From assembly GCF_900094585.1 (NCBI RefSeq), contig NZ_FMAG01000002.1, forward strand, positions 512,007 to 576,006: 64,000 nt of DNA, read 5' to 3'. The notes under the pieces are model-generated. The model was not told the DNA's origin. It saw only the letters and a list, made by a program, of their open reading frames with translations, and made no database searches. Shown piece after piece: positions 1 to 9,481 of the stretch; the first letter of the stretch is position 1; each line of letters begins with the position of its first letter. This stretch comes from Martinezella multihospitum. Its GTDB lineage: Bacteria; Pseudomonadota; Alphaproteobacteria; Rhizobiales; Rhizobiaceae. Made by a program: the position numbers and the translations under genes.

Positions 1-2
1 AC

Positions 3-170
3 GACAACGAGGGAGAAGCCCTTGCCATTCTCTCGCTGTTTGATGAGATAAGAGGCTTCGGCCCTGTCAAGGAGGAGGCTTGCCGGAAGATCATGACGAG
101 GATCGCGGACAAGCTGAAAGCCTATGAGATGTCGCAGGAGGCGCAGCATGTACCCGCAGACGCGGCATGA
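3..170 (+). CDS. C-terminal fragment of a protein cut by the window edge; possibly indolepyruvate ferredoxin oxidoreductase
   Basis: An open frame enters from the left edge and stops with TGA at 168-170, giving the last 55 residues of a protein. The tail contains EIRGFGPVKEEA followed by a basic helix. A similar IRGFG-HVK segment is, from memory, found near the end of long fused indolepyruvate ferredoxin oxidoreductases; this is a resemblance, not a domain hit. An amino-acid-catabolic 2-oxoacid oxidoreductase would fit the leucine genes that follow 86 bp downstream. The start and most of the protein lie outside the window, so the assignment is weak; that this is the end of a real gene is more likely than not. 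Confidence 0.4.
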   Translation, partial: DNEGEALAILSLFDEIRGFGPVKEEACRKIMTRIADKLKAYEMSQEAQHVPADAA

Positions 171-171
171 C

Positions 172-197
172 GCCTGCGGTAGAAACTTGAAGCAGGC
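172..197. terminator. Hairpin just after the upstream gene
   Basis: GCCTGC at 172-177 pairs with GCAGGC at 192-197, starting two bases after the upstream stop codon. There is no T-run, so this is at best a weak or Rho-assisted terminator. It separates the upstream gene from the liu operon, whose promoter should lie in 198-240. Confidence 0.3.
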
Positions 198-256
198 ATA
201 ACAAGACATACGTTCAAAGAGATTGGACGTTCGGGAAGATCGGGAGGAGAAGCCGG

Positions 257-1420
257 ATGTTTTCTGGGGGATTGAATTTCGCGCTGGGCGAGGACATCGA
301 TGCACTGCGCGAGCAGGTGCGCCGCTTTGCCAGCAACCGCATTGCACCCTTTGCAGACGAGATTGATCGCAACAACAGTTTCCCGATGCATCTGTGGCGG
401 GAGATGGGCGATCTCGGCGTACTCGGGATCACGGTTGACGAAGCCTATGGCGGGGCAGGGCTCGGCTATCTCGCCCATACGGTTGCCATGGAGGAGATCA
501 GCCGTGCTTCGGCTTCCGTTGGCCTCAGCTATGGCGCCCATTCCAACCTTTGCGTCAACCAGATCCATCGTAACGGCACGGTGGCGCAGAAGGAGCGCTA
601 TCTGCCGAAGCTGATTTCGGGCGAGCATGTCGGTGCGCTGGCCATGTCGGAGCCCAGTGCTGGTTCCGATGTCGTCTCCATGAAGCTGCATGCCGAGAAG
701 CGCGGCCATCATTATGTGCTGAACGGCAGCAAGATGTGGATCACCAACGGTCCCGATGCCGATGTCCTCGTCGTCTACGCCAAGACCTCGCCGGATGCCG
801 GCCCGCGCGGGATCACCGCCTTTCTTGTCGAGAAAGGATTTCCCGGCTTTTCGGTCGGTCAGAAGCTCGACAAGCTCGGCATGCGCGGGTCCAATACTTC
901 GGAGCTGATCTTCCTCGATTGCGAAGTGCCGGCGGAAAATGTTCTCGGTTACGTCGATGGCGGTGTGCGCGTGCTGATGTCCGGCCTCGACTACGAGCGT
1001 GTGGTGCTCTCGGGCGGCCCCGTCGGCATCATGGCCGCGTGCATGGATGTGGTTCTGCCCTACATGCATGAGCGCAAGCAATTCGGCCAGTCGATCGGCG
1101 AATTCCAGCTCATGCAGGGCAAGCTTGCCGACATGTATGTGACGATGAATGCCGCGCGCGCCTATGTCTATGCGGTCGCCGCCGCCTGCGATCGCGGCGA
1201 GACGACGCGCAAGGATGCGGCCGGCTGCATTCTCTATTCCGCCGAAAAGGCGACGGCGCTGGCGCTCGAATGCATCCAGGCGCTCGGCGGTAACGGCTAC
1301 ACCAATGATTACCCCGCCGGCCGGTTGCTGCGCGACGCCAAGCTCTATGAGATCGGCGCCGGCACCTCCGAAATCCGGCGTATGCTGATCGGTCGCGAGC
1401 TGTTTGGCGAAACTGCCTGA
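257..1420 (+). CDS. liuA: Isovaleryl-CoA dehydrogenase
   Basis: This 387-residue acyl-CoA dehydrogenase should oxidise isovaleryl-CoA to 3-methylcrotonyl-CoA with FAD, passing electrons to ETF. It shows the family signatures [10 protein letters not shown] (129-138) and MWITNG, and the C-terminal [20 protein letters not shown] stretch. The segment LDYER puts a glutamate at about residue 247, the position used as catalytic base in isovaleryl-CoA dehydrogenases rather than the C-terminal Glu of other acyl-CoA dehydrogenases. GGGAGGAGA at 242-250 is a strong ribosome binding site for the ATG at 257. It is the first gene of a tight leucine-degradation operon that supplies the substrate of the next enzymes. 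Confidence 0.95.
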   Translation: MFSGGLNFALGEDIDALREQVRRFASNRIAPFADEIDRNNSFPMHLWREMGDLGVLGITVDEAYGGAGLGYLAHTVAMEEISRASASVGLSYGAHSNLCVNQIHRNGTVAQKERYLPKLISGEHVGALAMSEPSAGSDVVSMKLHAEKRGHHYVLNGSKMWITNGPDADVLVVYAKTSPDAGPRGITAFLVEKGFPGFSVGQKLDKLGMRGSNTSELIFLDCEVPAENVLGYVDGGVRVLMSGLDYERVVLSGGPVGIMAACMDVVLPYMHERKQFGQSIGEFQLMQGKLADMYVTMNAARAYVYAVAAACDRGETTRKDAAGCILYSAEKATALALECIQALGGNGYTNDYPAGRLLRDAKLYEIGAGTSEIRRMLIGRELFGETA

Positions 1421-1456
1421 CTTGAGAAATTCCATTTCCATCAACCGGTGAAGCGC

Positions 1457-3064
1457 ATGGCCGTCCTGAAATCAGAGATATCGACGCATACGGATCGCTT
1501 CCGCGACAACCGCGCCGCCATGCTGGAGGCGATCGGTGTCGCCGAGGCCGCGGCGTCGCAGGCGGCGGAAGGCGGCGGCGCCCAGGCGCGCGAGCGCCAT
1601 GTCAGCCGCGGCAAGATGCTGCCGCGCGATCGCGTGGCCGGGCTCACCGATCCCGCTACGCCGTTTCTGGAAGTCGGTACAACGGCGGCACACGGTCTCT
1701 ATAGCGGCGATGCACCAGGCGCCGGCCTGATTGCCGGTATCGGCCGTGTCTCCGGCCGCTATTGCATGATCGTCTGCAACGACGCCACGGTCAAAGGCGG
1801 CACCTATTATCCGATCACGGTGAAGAAGCATCTGCGCGCCCAGGAGATCGCGGCGGAAAACAATCTCCCTTGCATCTACCTCGTCGATTCCGGCGGCGCA
1901 AACCTGCCGAACCAGGATGAGGTCTTTCCGGACCGCGATCACTTCGGCCGCATCTTTTACAATCAGGCCAATATGTCGGCGGCCGGTATCCCACAGATCG
2001 CCGTCGTCATGGGCTCCTGTACGGCGGGCGGCGCCTACGTGCCCGCCATGTCGGACGAAACCATCATCGTCGAGAAGCAGGGGACGATCTTTCTTGCCGG
2101 TCCGCCGCTGGTCAAGGCGGCGACGGGCGAGGTGGTTTCGGCCGAGGATCTTGGCGGCGGTGATGTGCATACGCGCCTTTCCGGTGTTGCCGATCACCTG
2201 GCGCGCGACGACGCCCATGCGCTTGCGCTCGCCCGGCAGGCGGTCGCTAATCTCAACCGCCGCAAACCCGAAGGTGTCGAGCTCCGCACGCCGGAGGCGC
2301 CACTTTACGATCCGGAAGAAATCCTCGGCATCGTTCCCTCCGATCTGCGCACGCCTTATGATGTGCGCGAGGTCATCGCCCGTATGGTGGACGGCTCCCG
2401 TCTCGATGAGTTCAAGGCGCGCTACGGCACGACGTTGGTCTGTGGCTTTGCCCATATCCACGGCATTCCCGTGGGGATCATCGCCAACAACGGCGTGCTT
2501 TTCTCGGAATCGGCGCTGAAGGGCGCGCATTTCGTCGAGCTTTGCTCGCAGCGCAAGATCCCGCTGGTCTTCCTGCAGAATATCACCGGTTTCATGGTCG
2601 GCCGCAAATACGAGACGGAAGGCATCGCCAAGAATGGCGCCAAGCTGGTGACGGCGGTTGCCACGACCAAGGTTCCGAAGATCACCATGCTGATCGGCGG
2701 CTCCTTCGGCGCCGGCAACTACGGCATGGCTGGTCGAGCCTATTCGCCGCGTTTCCTGTGGACCTGGCCCAACAGCCGCATTTCGGTCATGGGCGGGGAA
2801 CAGGCGGCGGGCGTGCTCGCAACCGTGCGCGGAGAGGCACTGGCCCGCGCCGGCAAACCCTGGACGACTGAGGAAGAGGCCGCCTTCAAGGCGCCGACCC
2901 TCAAGATGTTCGAAACCCAGAGCCACCCGCTCTATGCCTCGGCCCGTCTGTGGGACGACGGTATCATCGACCCGCGCAAGAGCCGCGATGTGCTGGCTCT
3001 TTCGCTTTCAGCAGCACTCAACGCGCCGATCGAAGACACACGCTTCGGTCTGTTCAGGATGTGA
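1457..3064 (+). CDS. liuB: Methylcrotonyl-CoA carboxylase, beta (carboxyltransferase) subunit
   Basis: This is the carboxyltransferase half of the biotin enzyme that turns 3-methylcrotonyl-CoA into 3-methylglutaconyl-CoA. The two crotonase-fold carboxyltransferase domains are evident: [19 protein letters not shown] and the [11 protein letters not shown] loop in the N half, and [13 protein letters not shown] plus [19 protein letters not shown] in the C half. The latter glycine-rich motifs bind acyl-CoA and biotin. The ATG at 1457 gives 535 residues beginning [10 protein letters not shown], the usual size; a GTG three codons upstream (1448) is also possible, and neither has a strong Shine-Dalgarno. 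It lies 36 bp after liuA and acts with the alpha subunit at 3468. Confidence 0.95.
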   Translation: MAVLKSEISTHTDRFRDNRAAMLEAIGVAEAAASQAAEGGGAQARERHVSRGKMLPRDRVAGLTDPATPFLEVGTTAAHGLYSGDAPGAGLIAGIGRVSGRYCMIVCNDATVKGGTYYPITVKKHLRAQEIAAENNLPCIYLVDSGGANLPNQDEVFPDRDHFGRIFYNQANMSAAGIPQIAVVMGSCTAGGAYVPAMSDETIIVEKQGTIFLAGPPLVKAATGEVVSAEDLGGGDVHTRLSGVADHLARDDAHALALARQAVANLNRRKPEGVELRTPEAPLYDPEEILGIVPSDLRTPYDVREVIARMVDGSRLDEFKARYGTTLVCGFAHIHGIPVGIIANNGVLFSESALKGAHFVELCSQRKIPLVFLQNITGFMVGRKYETEGIAKNGAKLVTAVATTKVPKITMLIGGSFGAGNYGMAGRAYSPRFLWTWPNSRISVMGGEQAAGVLATVRGEALARAGKPWTTEEEAAFKAPTLKMFETQSHPLYASARLWDDGIIDPRKSRDVLALSLSAALNAPIEDTRFGLFRM

Positions 3065-3074
3065 GGAGATGGAG

Positions 3075-3458
3075 ATGAAACGCGATGCCATCAATGCCAA
3101 GAATGCGCCGCAGCCGCGCGGCGGTTATGCACAGGCCGTAAAGCTCGAAAATTTCGAGCGGCTGCTGTTTGTCAGCGGCCAGATCCCGATGACGTCGGAT
3201 GATACGCTTCCCGAAGGGTTCAAGGCACAGGCCCGCCAGGCCTGGCTCAATGTCGATGCTCAGTTGAAGGCTGCTGGCATGAGCAAGGACGATATCGTCA
3301 AGGTCACCACCTTTCTCGCGGATCGGCACCACACAATGGAGAACCGCGAGATCCGCGCCGAATATCTAGGCTCGCTCACGCCGGCCATGACCGTCGTAAT
3401 CGCCGGCATTTTCGATACCGCCTGGCTGCTCGAAGTCGAAGTCATTGCCGCGCAATAG
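3075..3458 (+). CDS. RidA family enamine/imine deaminase
   Basis: A 127-residue protein of the RidA/YjgF/UK114 family, small trimeric enzymes that hydrolyse reactive enamines/imines released by PLP enzymes. Visible signatures are the PRGGYAQAV opening, LLFVSGQIPMT, the helix with NVDAQLKAAGMSKDDIVKVTTFL and the end VIAGIFDTAWLLEVEVIA. The last segment departs from the classic R-x-x-x-P-x-x-x-V-E-I end, so this is not a standard RidA but one of the outer Rid subgroups. The ATG at 3075 has AGGAG six bases upstream; another ATG at 3069 abuts that site and is less likely. It sits between the two MCC subunit genes with gaps of 10 and 9 bp, so it is co-transcribed with leucine breakdown. Confidence 0.85.
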   Translation: MKRDAINAKNAPQPRGGYAQAVKLENFERLLFVSGQIPMTSDDTLPEGFKAQARQAWLNVDAQLKAAGMSKDDIVKVTTFLADRHHTMENREIRAEYLGSLTPAMTVVIAGIFDTAWLLEVEVIAAQ

Positions 3459-3467
3459 GGTCTGCCG

Positions 3468-5456
3468 ATGTTTTCGAAGATACTGATCGCCAATCGCGGC
3501 GAAATCGCCTGCCGGGTCATCCACACCGCAAGACGGCTCGGCATCCGCACGGTTGCCGTCTATTCCGATGCGGATCGGGATGCCCTGCATGTGGCCCTAG
3601 CTGACGAAGCCGTGCATATCGGCCCGGCGGCTGCGAGCGAGAGCTATCTGTCGAAGGAAAAGATCATCGCAGCCGCAAAGCGAACTGGCGCGGAGGCCAT
3701 CCATCCCGGCTACGGCTTTCTCTCGGAAAATGCCGGTTTCGCCGAGGCCGTCGAAGCTGCCGGCCTCGTCTTCATCGGCCCGTCGCCGGCCTCGATCCGG
3801 GCCATGGGGCTGAAGGATGCGGCCAAGGCGCTGATGGAGCGGGCGGGCGTACCTGTCGTTCCCGGCTATCATGGAGACCGGCAGGAGCCCGGCTTCCTTG
3901 CCGAACAGGCTGATGGTATCGGCTTTCCCGTGCTCATCAAGGCGCGGGCCGGCGGTGGCGGCAAGGGCATGCGCCGCGTCGACCGGCCGGAGGATTTCGA
4001 GGCTTCGCTGGAGGCGGCGAAGCGCGAGGCGAAATCGGCTTTCGGCGACGACGCCGTGCTCATCGAGAAATATCTGATCAAGCCGCGCCACATCGAGATC
4101 CAGGTCTTCGGCGACAGCCTAGGCAACGCTGTGCATCTCTTCGAGCGCGATTGCTCGCTGCAGCGCCGGCATCAGAAGGTGATCGAGGAGGCGCCGGCGC
4201 CCGGCATGACGGAGGAGATGCGCAGTGCGATGGGCGAAGCGGCCGTTCGCGCCGCCCGCGCCATCGACTATCGCGGCGCCGGCACGGTCGAATTCATCGC
4301 CGATGTTTCCGACGGCCTGTCGCCGGATCGTTTCTTCTTCATGGAGATGAACACCCGGCTGCAGGTCGAGCACCCCGTCACCGAGGCAATCGCCGGCGTC
4401 GATCTGGTCGAATGGCAATTGCGCGTCGCCAGCGGCGAACCTTTGCCGAAGAGGCAGGATGAGCTCACCATAAACGGCTGGGCCTTCGAAGCCCGTATCT
4501 ACGCCGAAGACCCGTCGCGCGGCTTCCTACCGGCCACCGGCACACTTTCCCACCTTCGCTTTCCCGATGGCGATGTGCGCATCGATGCCGGCGTGCACGA
4601 GGGCGACAGCATCACCCCACATTACGATCCGCTGATCGCCAAGCTGACCGTGCATGCGCCGGATCGGGCCGCGGCTCTTGCCAAGCTCACGCGCGGCCTG
4701 CAGCAGACGCAGGTCGCGGGAACCACCACCAACCTCGATTTCCTCATTCGCCTCAGCCGCCAGCCGGATTTTGCCGCCGGCCATCCGGATACGGGATTGA
4801 TCGACCGCGACGTAGAGGCGCTGATCTCGGCGCAACAACCCGACGATGCCGCCCTCGCCATTGCCGCCCTCGTCGAGGCGGGTGGGTTTGCACAGGCTGC
4901 CGGCAATGATCCCTGGCTGTCGCTCGGCCCCTGGCAGCTCTGGGGCGAGGCAAGCCGTCCCGTCACGCTGCATTTTGCCGGCGGTCATCAGAATTGCCGC
5001 GTGACCACGAAGGGTCGGTCGCTGTTCGGCATCGCCTTTGATGATCGCACCATTCTCGTTCGCTTGCTCGCGGGTGAGAGCTATTCCCGCCATGTCGAGA
5101 TCGACGGCCGGCAGTCCCATGTCGATATCTTCGAGACACCGTCGGATGTGACTTTGTTCCTCGATGGACAGACGCATCATTTCCATCGTCCTGATCCGCT
5201 CGACGGCGGAGAGGAGACGGCCAGCGGCGGCGATCGCGTCATTGCGCCGATGCCGGGCCTCGTCAAGATCGTCCGCGTGCGTGAGGGCGACACGGTGGTC
5301 AAGGGGCAGGCGCTGATCATCATGGAAGCCATGAAGATGGAGCTGACGCTGACAGCCGCCCGCGACGGCATCGTCGAAAGCCTGCATGTCGGCGAGGGCG
5401 ACCAGACCAGCGAAAGCGCCGTGCTTCTGTCGCTTCGTCCGGAGGAGGCGGCATGA
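3468..5456 (+). CDS. liuD: Methylcrotonyl-CoA carboxylase, alpha (biotin-carrying) subunit
   Basis: A 662-residue biotin carboxylase/biotin carrier protein. The N-terminal biotin carboxylase begins MFSKILIANRGEIACRV; the ATP-grasp loop GGGGKGMR is near 161-168, and MNTRLQVEHPVTE is the catalytic biotin carboxylase motif. The linker domain is followed by a C-terminal biotinyl domain with EAMKM, whose Lys623 should carry biotin. Together with the liuB product it carboxylates 3-methylcrotonyl-CoA using ATP and bicarbonate. Length and domain order are normal for MCC-alpha rather than propionyl-CoA carboxylase, and the neighbours confirm the leucine role. Its stop overlaps the next start (ATGA), so HMG-CoA lyase is translationally coupled. 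Confidence 0.95.
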   Translation: MFSKILIANRGEIACRVIHTARRLGIRTVAVYSDADRDALHVALADEAVHIGPAAASESYLSKEKIIAAAKRTGAEAIHPGYGFLSENAGFAEAVEAAGLVFIGPSPASIRAMGLKDAAKALMERAGVPVVPGYHGDRQEPGFLAEQADGIGFPVLIKARAGGGGKGMRRVDRPEDFEASLEAAKREAKSAFGDDAVLIEKYLIKPRHIEIQVFGDSLGNAVHLFERDCSLQRRHQKVIEEAPAPGMTEEMRSAMGEAAVRAARAIDYRGAGTVEFIADVSDGLSPDRFFFMEMNTRLQVEHPVTEAIAGVDLVEWQLRVASGEPLPKRQDELTINGWAFEARIYAEDPSRGFLPATGTLSHLRFPDGDVRIDAGVHEGDSITPHYDPLIAKLTVHAPDRAAALAKLTRGLQQTQVAGTTTNLDFLIRLSRQPDFAAGHPDTGLIDRDVEALISAQQPDDAALAIAALVEAGGFAQAAGNDPWLSLGPWQLWGEASRPVTLHFAGGHQNCRVTTKGRSLFGIAFDDRTILVRLLAGESYSRHVEIDGRQSHVDIFETPSDVTLFLDGQTHHFHRPDPLDGGEETASGGDRVIAPMPGLVKIVRVREGDTVVKGQALIIMEAMKMELTLTAARDGIVESLHVGEGDQTSESAVLLSLRPEEAA

Positions 5457-6322
5457 CCGACCAGCCCCCCAACCACGTCACCATCGTCGAGATGTCGCCC
5501 CGCGACGGGCTGCAGAACGAGAAGCAGCAGGTCGATACCGAACGCAAGATCGAGCTGGTCAATCTGCTCTCGGATTGCGGCTTCGAGCGCATCGAGGTCA
5601 CGAGTTTCGTCAGTCCGAAATGGGTGCCGCAGCTCGGCGACGCCGCTGCGGTCATGGCCGGCATAGAGCGGCGTCCAGGCGTCAGCTATGCGGCGCTGGC
5701 GCCCAATATACAGGGCTTCGAGGCGGCACTTGTGGCCGGCGCCGATGAAGTGGCGATCTTCGCGTCCGCCTCCGAAACCTTTTCCATGCGCAATATCAAT
5801 TGCTCGATCGCCGAGAGCATCGGGCGTTTCCGGCCAGTGGCAGCCGCCAGCCGGGATCGCGGCGTTCCGTTGCGCGGCTATGTCAGCTGCGTCGTCGAAT
5901 GCCCGTATGAAGGCGCCGTGCCGCCGCAAGATGTGGTGAGCGTTGCCTGGCAGCTGCGCGCTCTCGGTTGCTACGAGATCAGCCTTGGCGACACGATCGG
6001 CAAGGGCATGCCCGAAGCCGTCGACCGGATGCTCGCCGCGGTATTGGGCGAGCTCCCCGCAACCGTCCTTGCCGGCCATTTTCACGACACGTCCGGCCGC
6101 GCGCTCGACAATATCGGCGTCGCCCTGGAGCGCGGCCTGCGTGTCTTCGATGCGTCGGCCGGTGGCCTTGGCGGTTGTCCCTTCGCTCCCGGCGCCAAGG
6201 GCAATGTCGATACTGCTTCTGTTCAAGATTATCTATCAGCGCGGGGATTCGAGACCGGCCTCGACGAGAAAAAACTTGCCCGTGCCGCCGCCTTTGCCCG
6301 CAGCCTCAGGAGTGTCTCATGA
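5453..6322 (+). CDS. liuE: Hydroxymethylglutaryl-CoA lyase
   Basis: A 289-residue TIM-barrel lyase that splits HMG-CoA into acetyl-CoA and acetoacetate, the last step of leucine breakdown. It opens with the metal/CoA motif SPRDGLQNE, contains VSPKWVPQL and LAPNIQGFEAA, the metal-binding HFHDT, and the family signature GGLGGCPFAPGAKGN with the catalytic cysteine. The start overlaps the liuD stop by four bases, and its own stop overlaps the next start by four, so three genes are coupled in series. The order liuA-B-ridA-D-E-C is compact, with no internal promoter evident. Confidence 0.95.
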   Translation: MTDQPPNHVTIVEMSPRDGLQNEKQQVDTERKIELVNLLSDCGFERIEVTSFVSPKWVPQLGDAAAVMAGIERRPGVSYAALAPNIQGFEAALVAGADEVAIFASASETFSMRNINCSIAESIGRFRPVAAASRDRGVPLRGYVSCVVECPYEGAVPPQDVVSVAWQLRALGCYEISLGDTIGKGMPEAVDRMLAAVLGELPATVLAGHFHDTSGRALDNIGVALERGLRVFDASAGGLGGCPFAPGAKGNVDTASVQDYLSARGFETGLDEKKLARAAAFARSLRSVS

Positions 6323-7107
6323 TATCGCAAACGATCCGCATCATCACCGACGAACGCGGCGTTGCCCATCTGACGCTGGCACGCCCGGAAAAGCATAATG
6401 CCCTTTCGGCAGAGATGATCGACGATCTGACGGCGGCAACGCACGACCTTGCGCACGACAGGGCAGTCCGGGTCGTCGTGCTGACCGGCGAGGGTGCCAG
6501 CTTCTGTGCCGGCGGCGATCTCGGCTGGATGCGCGCCCAGTTCGATGCCACGCGCGATGGGCGCATCGCCGAGGCGCGGCGGCTTGCGATGCTGTTCAAG
6601 GCGCTGAACGAGTTGCCGAAGCCGCTGGTCGCCCGCGTCCAGGGCAACGCCTTCGGCGGCGGTATCGGCATTCTGAGCGTCTGCGACATGGTGATATCGG
6701 CATCGACGGCCCGCTTCGGCCTGACGGAAGTGCGCCTCGGCATCATCCCCGCCACGATCAGCCCCTATGTCGTCGCCCGCATCGGCGAGACGAATGCCCG
6801 GCCGCTCTTCCTTTCCGGCAAGATCATCGATGCCTGGCTGGCACACGCAACCGGCCTTCTGTCGCGGGTCGTCGCCGAAGAGGCGCTGGATGAAGCCGTG
6901 GAAGCGGAAGTCCGCCATTTCCTCGCCGCCTCGCCGCAGGCTGCCGCTCGTGCCAAGGCCCTGGCGCGCTCCGTCGGCAGGCCGATCACCGATGGCATGA
7001 TTGACCATGTCGTCGAACAATTGGCTGATGCCTGGGAGACCGACGAGGCGAGGGAGGGCATTACAGCCTTCTTCGAAAAGCGGCAGCCGAAATGGCGGTC
7101 GGCCTAA
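6319..7107 (+). CDS. liuC: Enoyl-CoA hydratase family protein, probable methylglutaconyl-CoA hydratase
   Basis: A 262-residue crotonase-fold enzyme; in this operon its expected reaction is hydration of 3-methylglutaconyl-CoA to HMG-CoA. The sequence shows the CoA-binding RPEKHNALS segment, the oxyanion-hole pieces SFCAGGDLGWM and GNAFGGGIG, and SARFGLTEVRLGIIPATI, where the Glu of TEVRLG is one of the usual catalytic glutamates. It starts inside the liuE stop (ATGA). Its last four bases overlap the stop of the opposite-strand gene at 7104, leaving no room for a separate terminator. The exact substrate is inferred from context only. Confidence 0.9.
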   Translation: MISQTIRIITDERGVAHLTLARPEKHNALSAEMIDDLTAATHDLAHDRAVRVVVLTGEGASFCAGGDLGWMRAQFDATRDGRIAEARRLAMLFKALNELPKPLVARVQGNAFGGGIGILSVCDMVISASTARFGLTEVRLGIIPATISPYVVARIGETNARPLFLSGKIIDAWLAHATGLLSRVVAEEALDEAVEAEVRHFLAASPQAAARAKALARSVGRPITDGMIDHVVEQLADAWETDEAREGITAFFEKRQPKWRSA

Positions 7108-8474
7108 GCCAGCCTGTTGTTTTCGATGGTCAGCTGCGGGAACTGAGCGCTTCCCTTGACCAACTCGCCCGATGCCGGCTTGTCCCAGAGAAAGCCCATG
7201 ATCGCGGCCTGCTCCATCTCCTGAAAGAGATTGCCCGCAATCACGGCGGAGCCTGCGCCATCCGCGACCGAGATGACGCAGCCGATGCCGGCGTGCCTGA
7301 CGATATTGCCTGTCGCGACGACATTGCGGAGATATGGACCCCAGCCGAGCCTCAATCCCCAGAGCGGCGCGTTCTCGATGACATTATCTGAAACCAGCGT
7401 ATCGGCTTCGGCCAGGATGCCGATGCCAAAACCGCCATCCTGGGCGTAAGGGGCGGTGAGCGACAGGTTGCGGATGACGTTGCCCGTCACCGAGGCGAGC
7501 CTTCCGTCCTTGTCGAAATTGGTGACCGAAATGCCGTTGGCGGCACCATCGACCAGATTGTTGCTGATCGTGGCGCCGACGAATTCGAATTCGCAGTAGA
7601 TCGCCGTTTCGCCCGACCGCAGGCACTGATTGTTCGATATCTGTACGTTCGAGGCGGAGTTGGCACGGATGGCGGTGAAGGCGCAATCGGCGATCTGATT
7701 GCCGGATACAGTCACGCCATCGGCACGGAAGACATTGATGCCGTTACCGTTCTGGCCGGTGCCGCCATCGTTGGCGCGGATGCGGGCAATCCGGTTGTCG
7801 ATGACGCTGCTGCCATCCCCGGCCTTTTCCCAGCGATGGATCAGAATGCCGCCATTGCCGCAATCCTCGACGCGATTGCCGGTCACCGACAATCCGGTGG
7901 ATTGCACGGAATAGATGCCCGCCTCGGCAGCGCCGGAGATGCGGCTGCGCTCGATCCGGCCGCCGCAGCGCTCCAGTTGCAGCGCATTCTTGCGGCTGCC
8001 GGTTATCTCGCAATTGTCGATCAGCACCTCGCCGACGCCGGTAAACTGCAGCAGGCCGCCGGCATAGTCGGCAAGCCAGCGATTACCGCCGTCGAGCACG
8101 AGGCCGGAGAGCTCGATGCGCCTGGCCTTGTCCGCATTCATCAGATGACCGTCGCCGCTGTAGACGAGCCGCGAGGCGCCGGGAACGCCGGTGATACGGG
8201 TATTATCCGGCAGCGTCAGGTTGGAAATGTTGTATGTGCCCGGCGGCAGGAAGAGCGGCATGTTGGTGCGCGCTGCATTGTCGATCATCGCCTGCAGCTT
8301 GCCGCTCTTGAAGTCGCTCGCGCCTGGCGTTATCTTCAGCGCGATAGCGTCGATCGGCCCGCGCAGCTCCGCCCCGGTCATCTTGGCGAGCGGCGCGGCG
8401 AAAACGCGAGGCGCAAGCAGGCCAGCCGCTGCCGAGGCGGCGAGGGAAGCGATGAAGGCGCGGCGTTGGATCAT
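7104..8474 (-). CDS. Tat-exported right-handed beta-helix repeat protein (TIGR03808-like)
   Basis: A 456-residue protein with a twin-arginine signal (QRRAFIASLAASAAAGLLA...VFAAP) and a long parallel beta-helix made of repeats such as VIDNRIARI, VSGNQIADCAFTAI, ISNNQCLRSGETAIY and VSDNVIENAPLWGLRL. This matches what is known as the TAT-translocated repetitive protein family in rhizobia and relatives, whose role is not established; the fold is shared with pectate lyase-like and carbohydrate epimerase domains. The early part (LFLPPGTYNISNLTLP) is the pectate-lyase-3-type entry strand. It should fold in the cytoplasm and be exported to the periplasm. It is convergent with liuC and has its own promoter region in 8475-8681. 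Confidence 0.8.
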   Translation of the reverse strand: MIQRRAFIASLAASAAAGLLAPRVFAAPLAKMTGAELRGPIDAIALKITPGASDFKSGKLQAMIDNAARTNMPLFLPPGTYNISNLTLPDNTRITGVPGASRLVYSGDGHLMNADKARRIELSGLVLDGGNRWLADYAGGLLQFTGVGEVLIDNCEITGSRKNALQLERCGGRIERSRISGAAEAGIYSVQSTGLSVTGNRVEDCGNGGILIHRWEKAGDGSSVIDNRIARIRANDGGTGQNGNGINVFRADGVTVSGNQIADCAFTAIRANSASNVQISNNQCLRSGETAIYCEFEFVGATISNNLVDGAANGISVTNFDKDGRLASVTGNVIRNLSLTAPYAQDGGFGIGILAEADTLVSDNVIENAPLWGLRLGWGPYLRNVVATGNIVRHAGIGCVISVADGAGSAVIAGNLFQEMEQAAIMGFLWDKPASGELVKGSAQFPQLTIENNRLA

Positions 8475-8681
8475 TATGAACTCCTAGAACGTCACCCATG
8501 AAGCAGAAATCGTGCCAAGCCCATCTGTGCCGTTTTGATACAGGAACCACTCTTCAAACACGTTCGGTCGGCCAAGAGTCCCGACATTTTTCTATTTCAT
8601 TTACCAGTTCGGCACAGGCGACGGCCCGCGTCCGACCCATTTGCTCTAGGGGCGACTCGCAGCGCATGTTACCGCTGCGGC

Positions 8682-9452
8682 ATGCGGATCGCGGCCTTTC
8701 AACGTCTGGCACTTTTCGATGCCGTCGAACAGGCGGCCGAGGTTTTGGCGCGCGATCTCGCGTGGGCCGAAAGGCAGGGCATCCATCTCGCTCTCTTTCC
8801 AGAATGCTATCTGCAAGGGCACAGCTACAGCGAGGCGATCGCCAGGCGCCGCGCACTTTCGCTCGATGATCCCGGTTTGACCGCGCTTGTGGCGCGATTT
8901 GCCTCGGCTAGGACGACCGCGATCGTAGGGCTTTTTGAGCGGAGGGGCGATGCGCTCTACAACAGTGCAATCGTTGCGAGGTCCGGCCGCATAGACGGCG
9001 TTTATGCCAAGGCGCATCCGCTCGAAAGCGGCTGCACGCCGGGAAAGGATTTTCCCGTCTGGCAAGAAGGCGATTGGCACTTCGGCATCAATATTTGCGC
9101 CGATCTCCGATATCCCTATACCGCGGCGCGCCTGGCTAGAAAGGGAGCGGGCCTGATCTGCAACCCCATCAATCTGATGCTCCGGCCCCACAAGGCGGAG
9201 AAGTGGCACAGGCCGGGTATATCGAGTCTGCAGATATGCGCCAGGCATACGGGATGCTGGGTCATGGCATCGGATGTCGTCGGCGGCAACGAGGACGGCT
9301 GGGTGAGCTATGGCACCAGCGCCATCGTCGATCCCAGCGGCGTGGTCGTGGCAAAGGCCAAACCGCATAGCGAGGATGTGCTCGTCTTCGACCTGCCGGA
9401 TCGGCAACCCGACCGCGGATTCGCGCGAAAAGCGGCTGATATCGCTACCTAA
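8682..9452 (+). CDS. Carbon-nitrogen hydrolase (nitrilase superfamily)
   Basis: A 256-residue nitrilase-fold enzyme with the full Glu-Lys-Cys triad: Glu41 in FPECYLQGH, Lys110 in YAKAHPLE and Cys139 in NICADLRYP. Such enzymes hydrolyse amides or nitriles through a thioester; the substrate here cannot be read from the sequence. The ATG at 8682 gives the canonical MRIAAFQ opening; no Shine-Dalgarno is visible, and CGCAGCG/CGCTGCG (8658-8664 and 8673-8679) can form a hairpin right up to the start codon. It stands alone, 29 bp before the ligase-associated exonuclease gene, and may share its transcript. Confidence 0.85.
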   Translation: MRIAAFQRLALFDAVEQAAEVLARDLAWAERQGIHLALFPECYLQGHSYSEAIARRRALSLDDPGLTALVARFASARTTAIVGLFERRGDALYNSAIVARSGRIDGVYAKAHPLESGCTPGKDFPVWQEGDWHFGINICADLRYPYTAARLARKGAGLICNPINLMLRPHKAEKWHRPGISSLQICARHTGCWVMASDVVGGNEDGWVSYGTSAIVDPSGVVVAKAKPHSEDVLVFDLPDRQPDRGFARKAADIAT

Positions 9453-9481
9453 TTGTGTAAATCGCGCTATCCTCATCTGTC

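Noticed and set aside
122..1444. Long minus-strand frame opposite liuA (also 1472-2926 opposite liuB)
   Set aside because: The plus-strand products are clear family members with ribosome sites; the antisense frames follow GC-rich codon structure and lack any motif.
8541..8562. A second EcfG-like promoter (GGAAC...CGTT) near 8541
   Set aside because: The spacer is 13 bp, too short for the GGAAC-N16/17-CGTT consensus.
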